Below, piece after piece: positions 40,718 to 50,750 of a stretch of 64,000 nt of DNA (the first letter of the stretch is position 1; each line of letters begins with the position of its first letter). This stretch comes from CAZGXI01 sp964529715. Lineage in GTDB: Bacteria; Chloroflexota; Anaerolineae; Aggregatilineales; Ch27. The position numbers and the translations under genes were made by a program. Location: contig CAZGXI010000007.1 of the NCBI GenBank assembly GCA_964529715.1, positions 1-64,000 on the forward strand, written 5' to 3'. The notes beneath the pieces are model-generated. The model ran no database searches and was not told the DNA's origin. It saw only the letters and a program-made list of their open reading frames with translations.

Positions 40718-41338
40718 CTATCCGCTGATCAGCGGTGGAGTGGGGGATGAAGTAAACGTCGGCGTGACCGTCGGCGGCGTGGCAGGGTTTGCGGTGAAGG
40801 TCGGCGGCGGCGTGGGCAAGGGCGTATCGCTGGGAACGGGCGTCAACGTCGGCAAGGGAGTCATCGTGCGAGATGGCGTGGCTGTCGGGTTGACGGCGCG
40901 GATCACGCTCTCATGCATGAACGCCAAGTCCAGGAAAAAGGCGCTCGCTTCCAGGTCCACGCGATACCATTCGGTATTTACCGGATCGCGTTCCAGCACA
41001 CACACTTCGTCACCTTCATGACGCACATCCCGAATAGCGCAGCGTGTGCTGGCGCATTCACGGATGATCGCTTCGGGCACCGTCACCCGGAATGGCTGGC
41101 AGGGCGGCACAGGCGTCCAGGTCGGTGCGGGGGTAAACCGCAAGGTCGAGGTCGGTTGAACATAGGCCGTCGCCGTTGCCTGAGCCACCTGGGTCGCTTC
41201 CATGACGCCACGCAGCCCAGAGGCCAGGAAGCTCTGCAAGCCCTGCCAGATCAGATACCCGCCGATGACCAGCGCGCCTGCCGCCAAAAAGACCAGCCAG
41301 GCCGGCGGGCCGCGCCGCCCAGGATCAAAATACGCCAT
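40718..41338 (-). CDS. Membrane protein with an external SH3-like domain
   Basis: A 206-residue protein. A short Pro/Arg-rich N-terminus precedes one TM helix (WLVFLAAGALVIGGYLIWQG). Outside, after a Thr/Pro-rich linker, there is an SH3b-like domain (FRVTVPEAIIRECASTRCAI with EWYRVDLEASAFFLDLAFMH), then a long Thr/Pro tail (TATPSRTMTPLPTLTPVPSD). Probably a cell-wall-facing sensor or linker. ATG 41338; it reads towards the cyclophilin gene. Confidence 0.72.
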   Translation of the reverse strand: MAYFDPGRRGPPAWLVFLAAGALVIGGYLIWQGLQSFLASGLRGVMEATQVAQATATAYVQPTSTLRFTPAPTWTPVPPCQPFRVTVPEAIIRECASTRCAIRDVRHEGDEVCVLERDPVNTEWYRVDLEASAFFLDLAFMHESVIRAVNPTATPSRTMTPLPTLTPVPSDTPLPTPPPTFTANPATPPTVTPTFTSSPTPPLISG

Positions 41339-41428
41339 CGTCCAAGACCGCCCTTCCGCCGCTGGTATTCCGTAACGATCATAATCGCTTGTAAAGGGAT
41401 GATCAGCGACGCTTGCCCGACGGATAGG

Positions 41429-42508
41429 CTACGCTCGGATGCCGCGCAGGTTATACACGACAATCGGTTCGCTCTTACCGGAGAATGTCCGCGCTTCCAG
41501 GCGTTCAGCATCCAGCAACGGCTCGGCCAGGCGGTAAGTCGCCTCGCTGATCAACACCTGCCCGCTTTGCGCCGCCTCTTGGATGCGCTGGGCCGTGTTG
41601 ACCACATCCCCGATGACGGTATAGCTCATCACGCGCTCTGAGCCGACGTTGCCAACGGCCACCTCGCCGCTGTGCAGACCGATGCCCAACCCTATCGTTT
41701 TCAGTTCCGGTAGGTCCAGGCCATCCCGTACCCGGCAGAAGACCCGTTGCATTTCCAGGGCGGCTTGCAGCGCGTTCAACACGTCATCGCCAGTCGCAAC
41801 AGGCGCGCCGAAGAAAGCCATCAACTCATCGCCGACATATTTATCGAACGTGCCATGATGGGTAAAGATCACCTCGGTCAGTTCGTTAAAAAACCGATTG
41901 AGGATTTGAAGCACTTCGTGCGCCGGACGCCGTTCGGCAAAAGCCGTAAAACCGCGAATATCGGCAAAGAACACCGTCACCGTGCGTGTGTCGCCGCCGA
42001 GTTTGAGGTACTTGTCTGGGTCCACCAGGATCACGTCCACGATGTCTTCGTTGACATAACGGTTCAGCACACGGCGCAACAGAGCATTACGGTTCTCTAG
42101 CTCGTCGTGCAACTGCTTGATGCGCAACAGGCTGCGGACGCGCGTGAGCAGCATCAGCGAGTTAAACGGCTTGGTCAAAAAGTCATCTGCTCCAGACTGG
42201 ATGGCACGGATTTTATCATCCTCGGCTTCCAGGGCCGTCACCATCACCACCGGCGTGAAGCGGGTCAGTTCATCGCTTTTCAGACGAGCACACGCCTCAT
42301 AGCCGCTCATGCCGGGCATATTGATGTCCAACAGAACCAGGTCGGGCGGCGTTGCCTGGGCCAGTTCCAATGCCCGTGCACCACTGTGGGCGAGGATCAC
42401 GTCGTACCCGGCATCCGTGAGGTAGGCTTCCAACACCTCACGGTTCATCCAATCGTCATCCACGACCATCACCAATGGGGGAGCATCCCTGTCTCTCACA
42501 GTCATCAT
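41429..42508 (-). CDS. Response regulator with class III nucleotidyl cyclase domain
   Basis: A 359-residue two-domain signalling protein. The receiver domain has VVDDDWMN (acidic triad), LLDINMPGMSG with the phosphoacceptor Asp, the Thr in VVMVTALEA, and LTKPF with the conserved Lys. A helical linker (LRIKQLHDELENRNALLRRV) leads to the cyclase domain with TVFFADIRGFTAFAERRPAH (metal Asp), DKYVGDELMAFFGAP (second metal Asp) and AVGNVGSERVMSYTVIGDVV with NTAQRIQEAA (transition-state Asn/Arg area). It most likely makes cAMP or cGMP on phosphorylation. Start is ATG 42508 or 42505. No kinase is adjacent. Confidence 0.92.
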   Translation of the reverse strand: MMTVRDRDAPPLVMVVDDDWMNREVLEAYLTDAGYDVILAHSGARALELAQATPPDLVLLDINMPGMSGYEACARLKSDELTRFTPVVMVTALEAEDDKIRAIQSGADDFLTKPFNSLMLLTRVRSLLRIKQLHDELENRNALLRRVLNRYVNEDIVDVILVDPDKYLKLGGDTRTVTVFFADIRGFTAFAERRPAHEVLQILNRFFNELTEVIFTHHGTFDKYVGDELMAFFGAPVATGDDVLNALQAALEMQRVFCRVRDGLDLPELKTIGLGIGLHSGEVAVGNVGSERVMSYTVIGDVVNTAQRIQEAAQSGQVLISEATYRLAEPLLDAERLEARTFSGKSEPIVVYNLRGIRA

Positions 42509-42720
42509 GAAGACCACTTCACTAACACGGTGTGGAACATACCTGCGATTTTAGCACGCGAACCACCCTATCGACCAGTCAGAACACCCTGGTAACAGCG
42601 GCCTATGGAGCAAGGGATGATTAATTATTTAGAAAAGGATTGTTTCACAGTCGTTGTATCTGCAAATATGAACTTTTTATGAAAAAAAGGTTTGAATACC
42701 GAATCATGCCCCGGCTCGCA

Positions 42721-42749
42721 TTGACGAAACATTGATCCGGTGCTATTGT
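42721..42749 (+). promoter_or_regulatory. Promoter of the Flp pilin gene
   Basis: TTGACG (42721-42726), 17-nt spacer, TATTGT (42744-42749) with TGC just before (extended -10). The leader has a CCCG-N6-CGGG hairpin. The remaining 42518-42720 stretch is AT-rich and I see no gene in it. Confidence 0.65.
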
Positions 42750-42806
42750 GTATATATCCCGACAAAGCGGGTTTCGTGAGCACACTTTATTAGGAGGAAT
42801 CTATCT

Positions 42807-42953
42807 ATGCTGTACCTTCCGCGTGAAGAAGGCCAGGGTCTCGTCGAGTATGCTCTCATCCTGGTTCTGGTCGCCGTCGTCGTGATCGTCATCCTGGCCC
42901 TGCTTGGCCCGGCCATCGGCAACATCTTCAGCAACATCGTCCGCGCCCTGTAA
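42807..42953 (+). CDS. flp: Flp/Fap-type pilin
   Basis: A 48-residue gene, easily missed because of its size. It starts MLYLPREEGQGLVEYALILV and continues with a hydrophobic stretch (VLVAVVVIVILALLG) and GNIFSNIVRAL. This matches the Flp pilin family: prepilin cleavage before GQGLVEYALIL (G-Q at the cut, Glu5 and Tyr6 of the mature protein). It would be the major subunit of a Tad pilus powered by CpaF (gene at 38401-39906). AGGAGG lies 9 nt before the ATG. A strong hairpin and a terminator follow. No TadE or prepilin peptidase gene is in the window. Confidence 0.93.
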   Translation: MLYLPREEGQGLVEYALILVLVAVVVIVILALLGPAIGNIFSNIVRAL

Positions 42954-42962
42954 TTGAATCCA

Positions 42963-43032
42963 GGCGGCGTCTAAAGCGCCGCCTCCAGCATCGTAGACAA
43001 CAACGCCCGCTCTTATGAGTGGGCGTTTTGTT
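42963..43032 (+). terminator. Double hairpin terminator after flp
   Basis: GGCGGCG/CGCCGCC (42963-42983, 7-nt loop), then a 10-bp stem ACGCCCGCTC/GAGTGGGCGT (43003-43026) with one G-U pair and TTTTG-TTT. The second can also serve the convergent gene. Confidence 0.8.
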
Positions 43033-43042
43033 TGGTGGCTGC

Positions 43043-43981
43043 TTATGGCAACAGGCCGGTTTGTTCCAGAACCTGCGCGCGGCTTGCGACAGGCAAAGGG
43101 ATCAGCCCCAGGTCGCGGATGACGACATCTGCTTCAGCACTGAGAAGATAGCGCACGAACTGCGCCACTTCAGGTTGGGTCAGCGCCCCAACGGCGGCAT
43201 ATACGCGCAGGACACGAGTCAGGGGAGCGTAACTGCCATTAAGCACGGCGGCCTCGTCGGGCATCACACAGGGCGCCCCCACACCATCGCCAAAGGCCAG
43301 TGGCAACAGGCGCAACGATCCTTGCAGTCGTAGCGCCTCACCCAGTTCCAAGAAGCCGACGGCATCCGATCCGACGGGCACCCCCTCATACGTTGGGCGC
43401 GTCGCACCGCCAGACAGCACGCGCTCCTGAAAAAGATTATAAGCCAGCGAATCGTCGGGCGGCGCATAGACTGCCAGCGGCACATCGGGAAATTGCAGAT
43501 TCACCTGCCGCCAAGACTGCATGGCACTGCCCGCGCGCCAGATACCCGCCAACTGGGTCAGATTGAGACATCCGGCAAACGCATTTTCGACCGGCACGAC
43601 GACAGCAATGGCCTGGTATGCCAGAGGAATTTCGTGCAAGGCAACACCGTTGGCCCGGCAAAGTGCCGCCTCCTGAGCATCAATAGAGCGGAGCGCGTTC
43701 AACAGCGAGAACTCACCCGCGCACAAACGCGCAAATCCGGTCCTTGTGCCGGATGCACCGACAATGACCCGAACTCCCGGAGATGCCTGTTGAAATGCCA
43801 CCGCCAGACGGGCAGCCAGCGGCTGCATCAGCGCGGAACCGTCGATCTGGATTGGCAGAGGCGTGAGCGCAGGTGGCGAAGGAAAATCGGGCGTGGGCGT
43901 GAGTAGGCCCGGCCCCTCCCGATAACATCCGGCCAGGGCTACCGACAGCAAAATCATCAGCACGAGGTGGCGACAGATCAA
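43043..43981 (-). CDS. PstS-like substrate-binding lipoprotein
   Basis: About 312 residues. After the lipobox SVALAGC, the protein resembles PBP-like phosphate-binding proteins (PstS): LPIQIDGSALMQPLAARLAV at the start, VGASGTRTGFARLCAGEFSL, SIDAQEAALC, AYQAIAVVVPVENAFAGC, and a C-terminal VGSDAVGFLELGEAL. The ligand is probably an oxyanion. No pst permease gene is adjacent, so it may be a stand-alone binding protein. The start is uncertain: ATG 43957 gives a signal peptide without basic residues, whereas TTG 43981 adds ICRHL; the frame is open to 44242. Convergent with flp. Confidence 0.72.
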   Translation of the reverse strand: MICRHLVLMILLSVALAGCYREGPGLLTPTPDFPSPPALTPLPIQIDGSALMQPLAARLAVAFQQASPGVRVIVGASGTRTGFARLCAGEFSLLNALRSIDAQEAALCRANGVALHEIPLAYQAIAVVVPVENAFAGCLNLTQLAGIWRAGSAMQSWRQVNLQFPDVPLAVYAPPDDSLAYNLFQERVLSGGATRPTYEGVPVGSDAVGFLELGEALRLQGSLRLLPLAFGDGVGAPCVMPDEAAVLNGSYAPLTRVLRVYAAVGALTQPEVAQFVRYLLSAEADVVIRDLGLIPLPVASRAQVLEQTGLLP

Positions 43982-44118
43982 CCGGCGGTGGAAACGCCAG
44001 GACAGGAAGTTTGCACATCCAAACGCCTCTATAGCTCGGACGCCAGCTTGCCCCGAAAAAACAGGCGCATCTGGCTTTATCGCTCTGTTTGAACACACCC
44101 TGTCCGACATACTCCACC

Positions 44119-44147
44119 TTGACAGCCGCCGCACAGACGAGTAAGGT
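44119..44147 (+). promoter_or_regulatory. Promoter of the 142-residue protein
   Basis: TTGACA (44119-44124), 17-nt spacer, TAAGGT (44142-44147). Consensus -35, weak -10; leader about 40 nt. Confidence 0.5.
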
Positions 44148-44194
44148 TGCAGGAATCGTGGTTTGAAACCGAGAAAAGAGCAAGAGGATACCGG

Positions 44195-44623
44195 ATGAGT
44201 CGTGTCATCAATACTGACAGTACAGGCAAAAACCGCAACCAACTGATGCGTACCTGTGCCGAACTGCTACGCCACCTGAGCCAGAAGCCCGCCATTGACG
44301 ACGACGCCAAAGACATGGCCGCCTATCTGGTCATCTGCCTCCAACGCATTGAGGAAGGCATAGACGAATCGGCCAGTGTGTGGGAAAAGCGCGACTATTG
44401 GATCAAGGCAGAACAACTCCGGCAGCGTTGGGCCTGGGTTGGCAATGCCGCCGCCCGGCTGGAAAACCTCATTCGTAAGGACTCCTGGGACCGTCTGCCG
44501 GAACTGCTGACCGGCCTGTTTTCCCACTTTGCCGAAGTCAAGATCACGCGCCTGACCCGCTCTGCGGACCTGTGGCAAGGGGCATACCAGGAACTCCTGC
44601 GGCACGACCGCCAGCGCGGATAG
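44195..44623 (+). CDS. Hypothetical protein, 142 residues
   Basis: A helical, soluble protein that I do not recognise. It has MRTCAELLRHLSQKPAIDDD, AAYLVICLQRIEEGIDESAS, EKRDYWIKAEQLRQRWAWVG and LPELLTGLFSHFAEVKITRL. No signal peptide or TM segment. AGAGG about 6 nt before ATG 44195 and a promoter upstream support a real gene. It is divergent from the PstS-like gene and convergent with the LCP gene, ending 9 nt from it. Confidence 0.6.
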   Translation: MSRVINTDSTGKNRNQLMRTCAELLRHLSQKPAIDDDAKDMAAYLVICLQRIEEGIDESASVWEKRDYWIKAEQLRQRWAWVGNAAARLENLIRKDSWDRLPELLTGLFSHFAEVKITRLTRSADLWQGAYQELLRHDRQRG

Positions 44624-44632
44624 CCCACACCG

Positions 44633-45598
44633 TTAGTCGAAGCGTTCTTCAAGCCAGGGGATAATGGCAGCGTAATTGGGGACAGCGTTTCCCTCCGGCG
44701 AACGCTGGACCAGATCGCGGTCGATCACCAGACGGTCGATGCCGCCACTGACGCCATCGCGCAGGATCGGTGGCGCGATCAGCAACAGGTCCGTCAGGGT
44801 CAAATCGGTATCGACCGTCTCTCCAAACACAGTCAACACGGCAGGCAGCCGCAGCCAGTTCTCCGGTCTGAACAATGCCCGAAAGATAGCTTCTACAACC
44901 TGCTGCTGGCGTCCGGCGCGGCGGTAGTCGTCGTCGGCGTGACGGGTACGCGCGTAGGCGAGCGCCGTTTCGCCATCCATGTGTTGCCAGCCCGGTTCAA
45001 AGATAATCGTCGTCGTTCCCCAGTCCGGCGTAGGATACTGGGTATCGACCAGCCGGGCGGGAACTTCCACGTCGATACCGCCGAGCACGTCCACCACCCG
45101 GACAAAACTGTTGAAGTTGACGCGCACGTAGCGATCCGGCTGAACCTGAAAACTTCGGGCGATGGCCGCTCCGACCAACGCCGCCCCTGTCCCCGGTGCG
45201 TCCTGCTCACCGAGGACATTAATCGTGTTGGCGCGCTGGAGTCCATATGCCGGTGTGTCAATGAATAGGTCGCGTGGGATCGAAAACAGGCTCACATTCA
45301 GCTCGGCGGGATTCACACCCAGCACCATAATGCTGTCGGTGCGGGTGGCATAGCCTTCGCCAGAGCGAGCATCCACCCCCAGGATCAGCAAGTCCAGTGG
45401 CGCAGGAGGAACCAACAGATAGAGCAGCACTCCTACACTGCCGAGAAAGATCGGGATCACGAACACCAGTGCACCACCGACCACCGCCCACAGGCAGCCC
45501 ACACGCCAGCGTCGCCGCCGACGCAACGGCAGACGCGGTCGCACGGGCAAAGGGGGAGGCGGCAAAAATCCCGTTCCGGTGATAGAAGGTCCACTCAT
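44633..45598 (-). CDS. LCP family (LytR-CpsA-Psr) glycopolymer transferase
   Basis: A 321-residue membrane protein. A Pro/Arg-rich cytoplasmic start, one TM helix (VVGGALVFVIPIFLGSVGVL) and an external LCP domain with LDLLILGVDARSGEGYATRTDS, SIMVLGVNPAELNVSLFSIP, RDLFIDTP (catalytic Arg and Asp), VRVVDVLGGIDVEVPARLVD, and ALAYARTRHADDDYRRAGRQ (the YARxRxxxxDxxRxxRQ motif). LCP proteins attach polyprenyl-linked glycopolymers such as teichoic acids or capsule to peptidoglycan. This suits a monoderm-type wall. ATG 45598; divergent from ffh. Confidence 0.95.
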   Translation of the reverse strand: MSGPSITGTGFLPPPPLPVRPRLPLRRRRRWRVGCLWAVVGGALVFVIPIFLGSVGVLLYLLVPPAPLDLLILGVDARSGEGYATRTDSIMVLGVNPAELNVSLFSIPRDLFIDTPAYGLQRANTINVLGEQDAPGTGAALVGAAIARSFQVQPDRYVRVNFNSFVRVVDVLGGIDVEVPARLVDTQYPTPDWGTTTIIFEPGWQHMDGETALAYARTRHADDDYRRAGRQQQVVEAIFRALFRPENWLRLPAVLTVFGETVDTDLTLTDLLLIAPPILRDGVSGGIDRLVIDRDLVQRSPEGNAVPNYAAIIPWLEERFD

Positions 45599-45625
45599 AC
45601 CCGACTCAATTCCGTAGCCAACACC

Positions 45626-45654
45626 TTGACTAATGCCCTTGCATCCTCTAAAAT
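45626..45654 (+). promoter_or_regulatory. ffh: Promoter of ffh
   Basis: TTGACT (45626-45631), 17-nt spacer, TAAAAT (45649-45654). Start site near 45661. Confidence 0.75.
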
Positions 45655-45681
45655 GCTACCCTGCCCTATGGGGATCAAGCA

Positions 45682-47004
<1,323 letters not shown>

Positions 47005-47044
47005 CGGGTCGGCAGGCAGATCGAAAGGAGCAAGGCACTTCAAG

Positions 47045-47455
47045 ATGGTTCGCATTCGTCTACGCCGCGTTGGTTCCAAAAAGCAACCCAGCTACCGGAT
47101 CGTCGTTGCCGACGCACGCAGCCCGCGCGATGGCCGCTATATCGAGGTGATCGGCTTCTACAATCCGCGCACCGAACCGGCGACGATGGAGATTCAGGAA
47201 GATCGCGCCCTGTACTGGCTCAACGTCGGGGCGCAGGCCAGCGACACAGTGAACTACCTGCTGGAAACGAACGGCACGCTGGCCCGCTATGCACGTCTGC
47301 GCCAGGGAGAGGCTCTGGACGCCCTGGTCGCCGAAGCGCAGGCCCAAGCCGCCAGCCGTGCACCGATCAGCCCTAAGACCACGACGCCGTCGCCCGTGCG
47401 GTCACGCAAAAAGGCCCGGAAAGCCGAGGGCGCAAGCAGCGAGTCGCAAGCCTGA
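47045..47455 (+). CDS. rpsP: 30S ribosomal protein bS16
   Basis: A 136-residue small-subunit protein. The bS16 core is MVRIRLRRVGSKKQPSYRIV, VADARSPRDGRYIEVIGFYN, PRTEP and YWLNVGAQASDTVNYLL. Normal bS16 has about 80-90 residues; the last 50 are a Lys/Ala/Ser-rich tail, common in Chloroflexi and actinobacteria. ATG 47045; AAAGGAG is 14 nt away and a closer AAGG exists. Second gene of the ffh cluster. Confidence 0.97.
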   Translation: MVRIRLRRVGSKKQPSYRIVVADARSPRDGRYIEVIGFYNPRTEPATMEIQEDRALYWLNVGAQASDTVNYLLETNGTLARYARLRQGEALDALVAEAQAQAASRAPISPKTTTPSPVRSRKKARKAEGASSESQA

Positions 47456-47559
47456 TCGGGCACAGGTCCTATCGCTCCTGTCTGGCCTGGCAAATGCCGG
47501 GCCTGTTGTGTCCTGTTTGCCCGCCCTGGCGCGCGGATATGTCGTAAGTGGAGGACGGG

Positions 47560-47787
47560 GTGAAAACACTGGTGGAATATATCGCCAAGTCGCTGGTCGA
47601 TGATCCTTCCCAAGTCAGCGTCGTTGAGCACGGCGGGGGGGCGTCCGTCACATTGGAACTGCACGTCGCCCCGGAGGATATGGGCCGCGTCATCGGGCGG
47701 GATGGGCGTGTTGCCAACGCCATGCGCGCGCTGCTGCGCGTGCTGGCCGCCAAAGAGGGCAAGCGCGTTAACCTGGAAATCATCTAG
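47560..47787 (+). CDS. khpA: KH-domain RNA-binding protein KhpA
   Basis: A 75-residue single KH domain: VKTLVEYIAKSLVDDPSQVS at the start, GGGASVTLELHVAPEDMGRV and IGRDGRVANAMRALLRVLAA with the GxxG loop (GRDG). KhpA binds RNA, often with KhpB, and typically sits between rpsP and rimM as here. The start is GTG 47560, because GGAGG (47550-47554) lies five nt upstream; a GTG at 47548 overlaps that site. It may act on translation or sRNA stability. Confidence 0.93.
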   Translation: MKTLVEYIAKSLVDDPSQVSVVEHGGGASVTLELHVAPEDMGRVIGRDGRVANAMRALLRVLAAKEGKRVNLEII

Positions 47788-47804
47788 GCTTCCCGGCCCG
47801 TAAC

Positions 47805-48386
47805 ATGTCTCCCCTCTTTCCGCAGCAACCCTCACCGGAGGCGAACCGGCGGTCCGCCTCCGCTCCCCATTTCCTGATCCTGGGGCGTATCCTGCGCCCA
47901 CACGGCGTCCGGGGAGAACTGCGCGTCGAGATCGCCACACAGTTTCCGGAACGGGTGAGCGACCTGGAAACTGTCTTCGTTGGGTCGGACCCTTACGACG
48001 CCGAAGCGGCATTTCCTTTTACGCTGACGGCAGCCCGCCGCCACCGCGACCTCCTCCTGGTCACGCTAGAGGAAATCACATCGCGCGAAGAGGCCGATCC
48101 CCTGCGCGGGAAGCTACTCATGGTTGCGCTGGAAGATGCCGTTCCCCTGGAAGAGGGGGAGTACTATACCTTTCAAATCCTGGGCGCGCGCGTGGTCACC
48201 TCCGCCGGGGAAGAGTTAGGCCGGATCGAGCAGGTGCTCGAAACCGGCGCTAACGATGTTTTCGTGGTACAAGGCGGCCCGCGCGGCGAGGTGTTGATTC
48301 CCGACGTGCCTCATGTCGTCGTGGATGTGGACATCGAAAATCAGGTCGTCACGGTCGATCCTCTGCCCGGCCTGTTACCGGAATAA
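47805..48386 (+). CDS. rimM: Ribosome maturation factor RimM
   Basis: A 193-residue 16S/30S maturation factor that binds S19. Family features are LGRILRPHGVRGELRVEIAT near residue 30, the ETVFVGS region, and YYTFQILGARVVTSAGEELG with GRIEQVLETGANDVFVVQGG and EVLIPDVPHVVVDVDIENQV, the PRC-barrel half. A Ser/Pro/Arg-rich N-terminus of about 22 residues is extra. In many bacteria trmD comes next; here the following gene is dprA with its own promoter. Confidence 0.95.
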   Translation: MSPLFPQQPSPEANRRSASAPHFLILGRILRPHGVRGELRVEIATQFPERVSDLETVFVGSDPYDAEAAFPFTLTAARRHRDLLLVTLEEITSREEADPLRGKLLMVALEDAVPLEEGEYYTFQILGARVVTSAGEELGRIEQVLETGANDVFVVQGGPRGEVLIPDVPHVVVDVDIENQVVTVDPLPGLLPE

Positions 48387-48419
48387 CACATACGCCCGGC
48401 CTGTGCCCCGTTCCACGCC

Positions 48420-48448
48420 TTGACAGCCCTCAGCACGCCTGCTATCCT
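48420..48448 (+). promoter_or_regulatory. dprA: Promoter of dprA
   Basis: Perfect TTGACA (48420-48425), 17-nt spacer, TATCCT (48443-48448). Start site near 48455, so it separates dprA from the rimM operon. Confidence 0.75.
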
Positions 48449-48477
48449 GTTTGCCACCTGGTAGTAAGGGTGGCGAT

Positions 48478-49593
48478 GTGAGCGCGCGCAAATATTGGAT
48501 CGGATTCAACCATGTAGCCGGTGTCGGTCCACGGCGGCTGGCAGCCCTCCGGCAGCGGTTTGCCAGCCTGGAAGAAGCCTGGCATGCCGACGAGCACGCT
48601 CTGCAAGCAGCCGGTTTGGATCAGCGCACACTTAAAAACCTGAGAGAGGCGCGCCGCACGCTTGACCTGAATGCACTTCAACACAAACTGGACGATCTGG
48701 GCGCAGCGGCGCTGACTCTGGAAGATGCCGATTATCCGACCCTATTGAAGGAACTACCGGATGCGCCGCCCGTCCTTTACGTGCGCGGATCGCTGAGCAC
48801 ACAGGATAACTGGGCCGTCGCCATCGTCGGCACGCGCAAAGCCAGCACCTACGGGCGCAACATGGCCTCCCAGCTCGCCGCCGACCTGGCCCGCGCCGGG
48901 GTGACGGTCGTCAGTGGCTTGGCCGTCGGCATCGACGCCGCCGCACATCGAGGCGCCCTGGAAGCCGGAGGACGCACCCTGGCCGTGCTGCCATGCGGCA
49001 TCGACCAGATTTATCCTCCAGAAAGCGCGGCTCTGGCCCGCCAGATCGCCGATCATGGCGCGTTGTTGACGAAATTTCCGCCCGGCACGACGGCAGAAGC
49101 CAAAAACTTTCCGCCCTGCAACTGGATCATCAGCGGGCTGTCGCTGGGCGTGATCGTGGTCGAGGCGGGGATCAAGAGCGGCGCGCTGATTACCGCCGAC
49201 TGGGCTGCCGAGCAGGGGCGCGATGTTTTTGCCGTTCCGGGCAACACGACCGCAACGGCCAGTCAGGGCACAAACCGCCTGATTCAGGATGGGGCCAAAC
49301 TGGTCATCACCGTAGATGACGTGCTGACGGAACTGAACCTGTCACGCGAGGGGTCCATCACCCAGACGGCGGTGCAGAGTATCACCCCGGAAAATGAACA
49401 GGAGCAGCGCATTTTACAACATCTCGGTGAAGAACCGACCCACATCGATGACCTGTGCCGCCTGCTGGATACGCCCATCGCGGCGCTCAGCAGCGCCCTG
49501 ATGCTGATGGAACTCAAGGGCATGGTCAGGCAGGTCGGCGGGATGCAATATATCCTCGCAAGAGGCCGCGCTGCGCCTTATGTTCTAGATTAA
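48478..49593 (+). CDS. dprA: DNA-processing protein DprA
   Basis: A 371-residue protein that loads RecA on incoming single-stranded DNA in transformation. N-terminal SAM-like domain (YWIGFNHVAGVGPRRLAALR), then the Rossmann domain with WAVAIVGTRKASTYGRNMAS, VVSGLAVGIDAAAHRGALEA, GRTLAVLPCGIDQIYPPE, PPCNWIISGLSLGVIVVEAG, and SGALITADWAAEQGRDVFAV. The C-terminal part is a winged helix (EQRILQHLGEEPTHIDDLCR). Start GTG 48478 with AAGGGTGG upstream. It precedes manC by 13 nt. Confidence 0.96.
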   Translation: MSARKYWIGFNHVAGVGPRRLAALRQRFASLEEAWHADEHALQAAGLDQRTLKNLREARRTLDLNALQHKLDDLGAAALTLEDADYPTLLKELPDAPPVLYVRGSLSTQDNWAVAIVGTRKASTYGRNMASQLAADLARAGVTVVSGLAVGIDAAAHRGALEAGGRTLAVLPCGIDQIYPPESAALARQIADHGALLTKFPPGTTAEAKNFPPCNWIISGLSLGVIVVEAGIKSGALITADWAAEQGRDVFAVPGNTTATASQGTNRLIQDGAKLVITVDDVLTELNLSREGSITQTAVQSITPENEQEQRILQHLGEEPTHIDDLCRLLDTPIAALSSALMLMELKGMVRQVGGMQYILARGRAAPYVLD

Positions 49594-49606
49594 CGTGAGA
49601 TAAGCG

Positions 49607-50698
49607 ATGCTGCTGAAACATTTCTACGCTCTCGTCATGGCGGGCGGCGGTGGAACCCGCCTGTGGCCGCTGAGCCGCCAAATTCGCCCCAAACAGATGC
49701 TCCCCCTAATCGAGGAGGAGCAGACAATGTTCCAGATGACAGTGCGCCGCCTGCCGCCATTGTTGCCGCCGGAGCGAGTCTTCGTGATCACGGGGCAAGA
49801 TCAGGTGGACGCCCTGCGCGCAGATGTGCCAGAAATTCCGGCGGAAAATTTCATTGTGGAACCCTTCGGGCGCGACAGCGGCCCCGCTGCCGGCTTGGGC
49901 ATTCTGGCGATTGCTGAGCGCGACCCCGACGCCATTGTCGCCGTCCTCTCTGCCGACCATCACATCGCGCAGACCGAACGGTTCCGCGCCGTGCTGCACA
50001 GCGCCGCGGAACTGGCCCAGCGGAACATGATCGTCACCCTGGGCATCCCGGCCTACCGTCCAGCCACCGATTTTGGCTACATCCGGCGCGGCGAATTTCT
50101 GGAACGGCTGCACGGCTTCGACTGCTTCCACGCGGAACAGTTCACCGAAAAGCCGGACCGGGAACGGGCGATGAAATTTCTCAAATCCGGGCTGTATAAC
50201 TGGAATAGCGGCATGTTCATCCTCGGCGCGCGTGACGTGCTGGAGGAATACCGCCGTCAACAGCCAGAGATGTACGCCCTGCTGATGCAGATTCGCCCTC
50301 TGCTCGGCGCGCCAGATTTCACCGCTCAGATTACGTCGTATTGGGAGAAAATGCCCAAGCTGTCCATCGACTATGCCATCATGGAAGGTGCAACCAACAT
50401 CGCAGTCATTCCGGTAGACATCGGCTGGAGTGATGTGGGGACATGGGGAATGCTGTTCGATGTGTTGGAGGGCGACGAGAACGGTAATATCATTCGCGGC
50501 GCAGGCAATGGACACATTCTTCTGGATACCGTTCAGACGCTGGTCGTCAGCAACCGCATGGTCGTGACTATCGGTCTGGAAGACCTGGTTGTTGTCGATA
50601 CCGATGATGTGCTGCTGGTCTGCCACCGCGATCACGCTCAGGATGTGCGCAAGGTCGTGAAACAGTTGCGCGATCAGGGGAAAGACTCTTATCTTTAG
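49607..50698 (+). CDS. manC: Mannose-1-phosphate guanylyltransferase
   Basis: Makes GDP-mannose from GTP and mannose-1-phosphate (EC 2.7.7.13) for envelope glycans. 363 residues: the nucleotidyltransferase signature MAGGGGTRLWPLSRQIRPKQ near the start, FIVEPFGRDSGPAAGLGILA, VLSADHHIAQTERFRAVL, FTEKPDRERAMKFLKSGLYN (Lys-Pro) and YNWNSGMFILG, VIPVDIGWSDVGTWGMLFDV. There is a C-terminal left-handed beta-helix start but not the fused isomerase of long ManC proteins. Lies between dprA and topA and feeds GT4/GT9-type enzymes elsewhere in the window. Confidence 0.93.
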   Translation: MLLKHFYALVMAGGGGTRLWPLSRQIRPKQMLPLIEEEQTMFQMTVRRLPPLLPPERVFVITGQDQVDALRADVPEIPAENFIVEPFGRDSGPAAGLGILAIAERDPDAIVAVLSADHHIAQTERFRAVLHSAAELAQRNMIVTLGIPAYRPATDFGYIRRGEFLERLHGFDCFHAEQFTEKPDRERAMKFLKSGLYNWNSGMFILGARDVLEEYRRQQPEMYALLMQIRPLLGAPDFTAQITSYWEKMPKLSIDYAIMEGATNIAVIPVDIGWSDVGTWGMLFDVLEGDENGNIIRGAGNGHILLDTVQTLVVSNRMVVTIGLEDLVVVDTDDVLLVCHRDHAQDVRKVVKQLRDQGKDSYL

Positions 50699-50750
50699 GG
50701 CCATCTATGTAGCCGGTGTGTTTGTGGAAAGTGGATTGAGAACAGGCTCC

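Noticed and set aside
42107..42595. Plus-strand ORF opposite the REC-cyclase gene
   Set aside because: Shadow frame; the cyclase motifs are on the minus strand.
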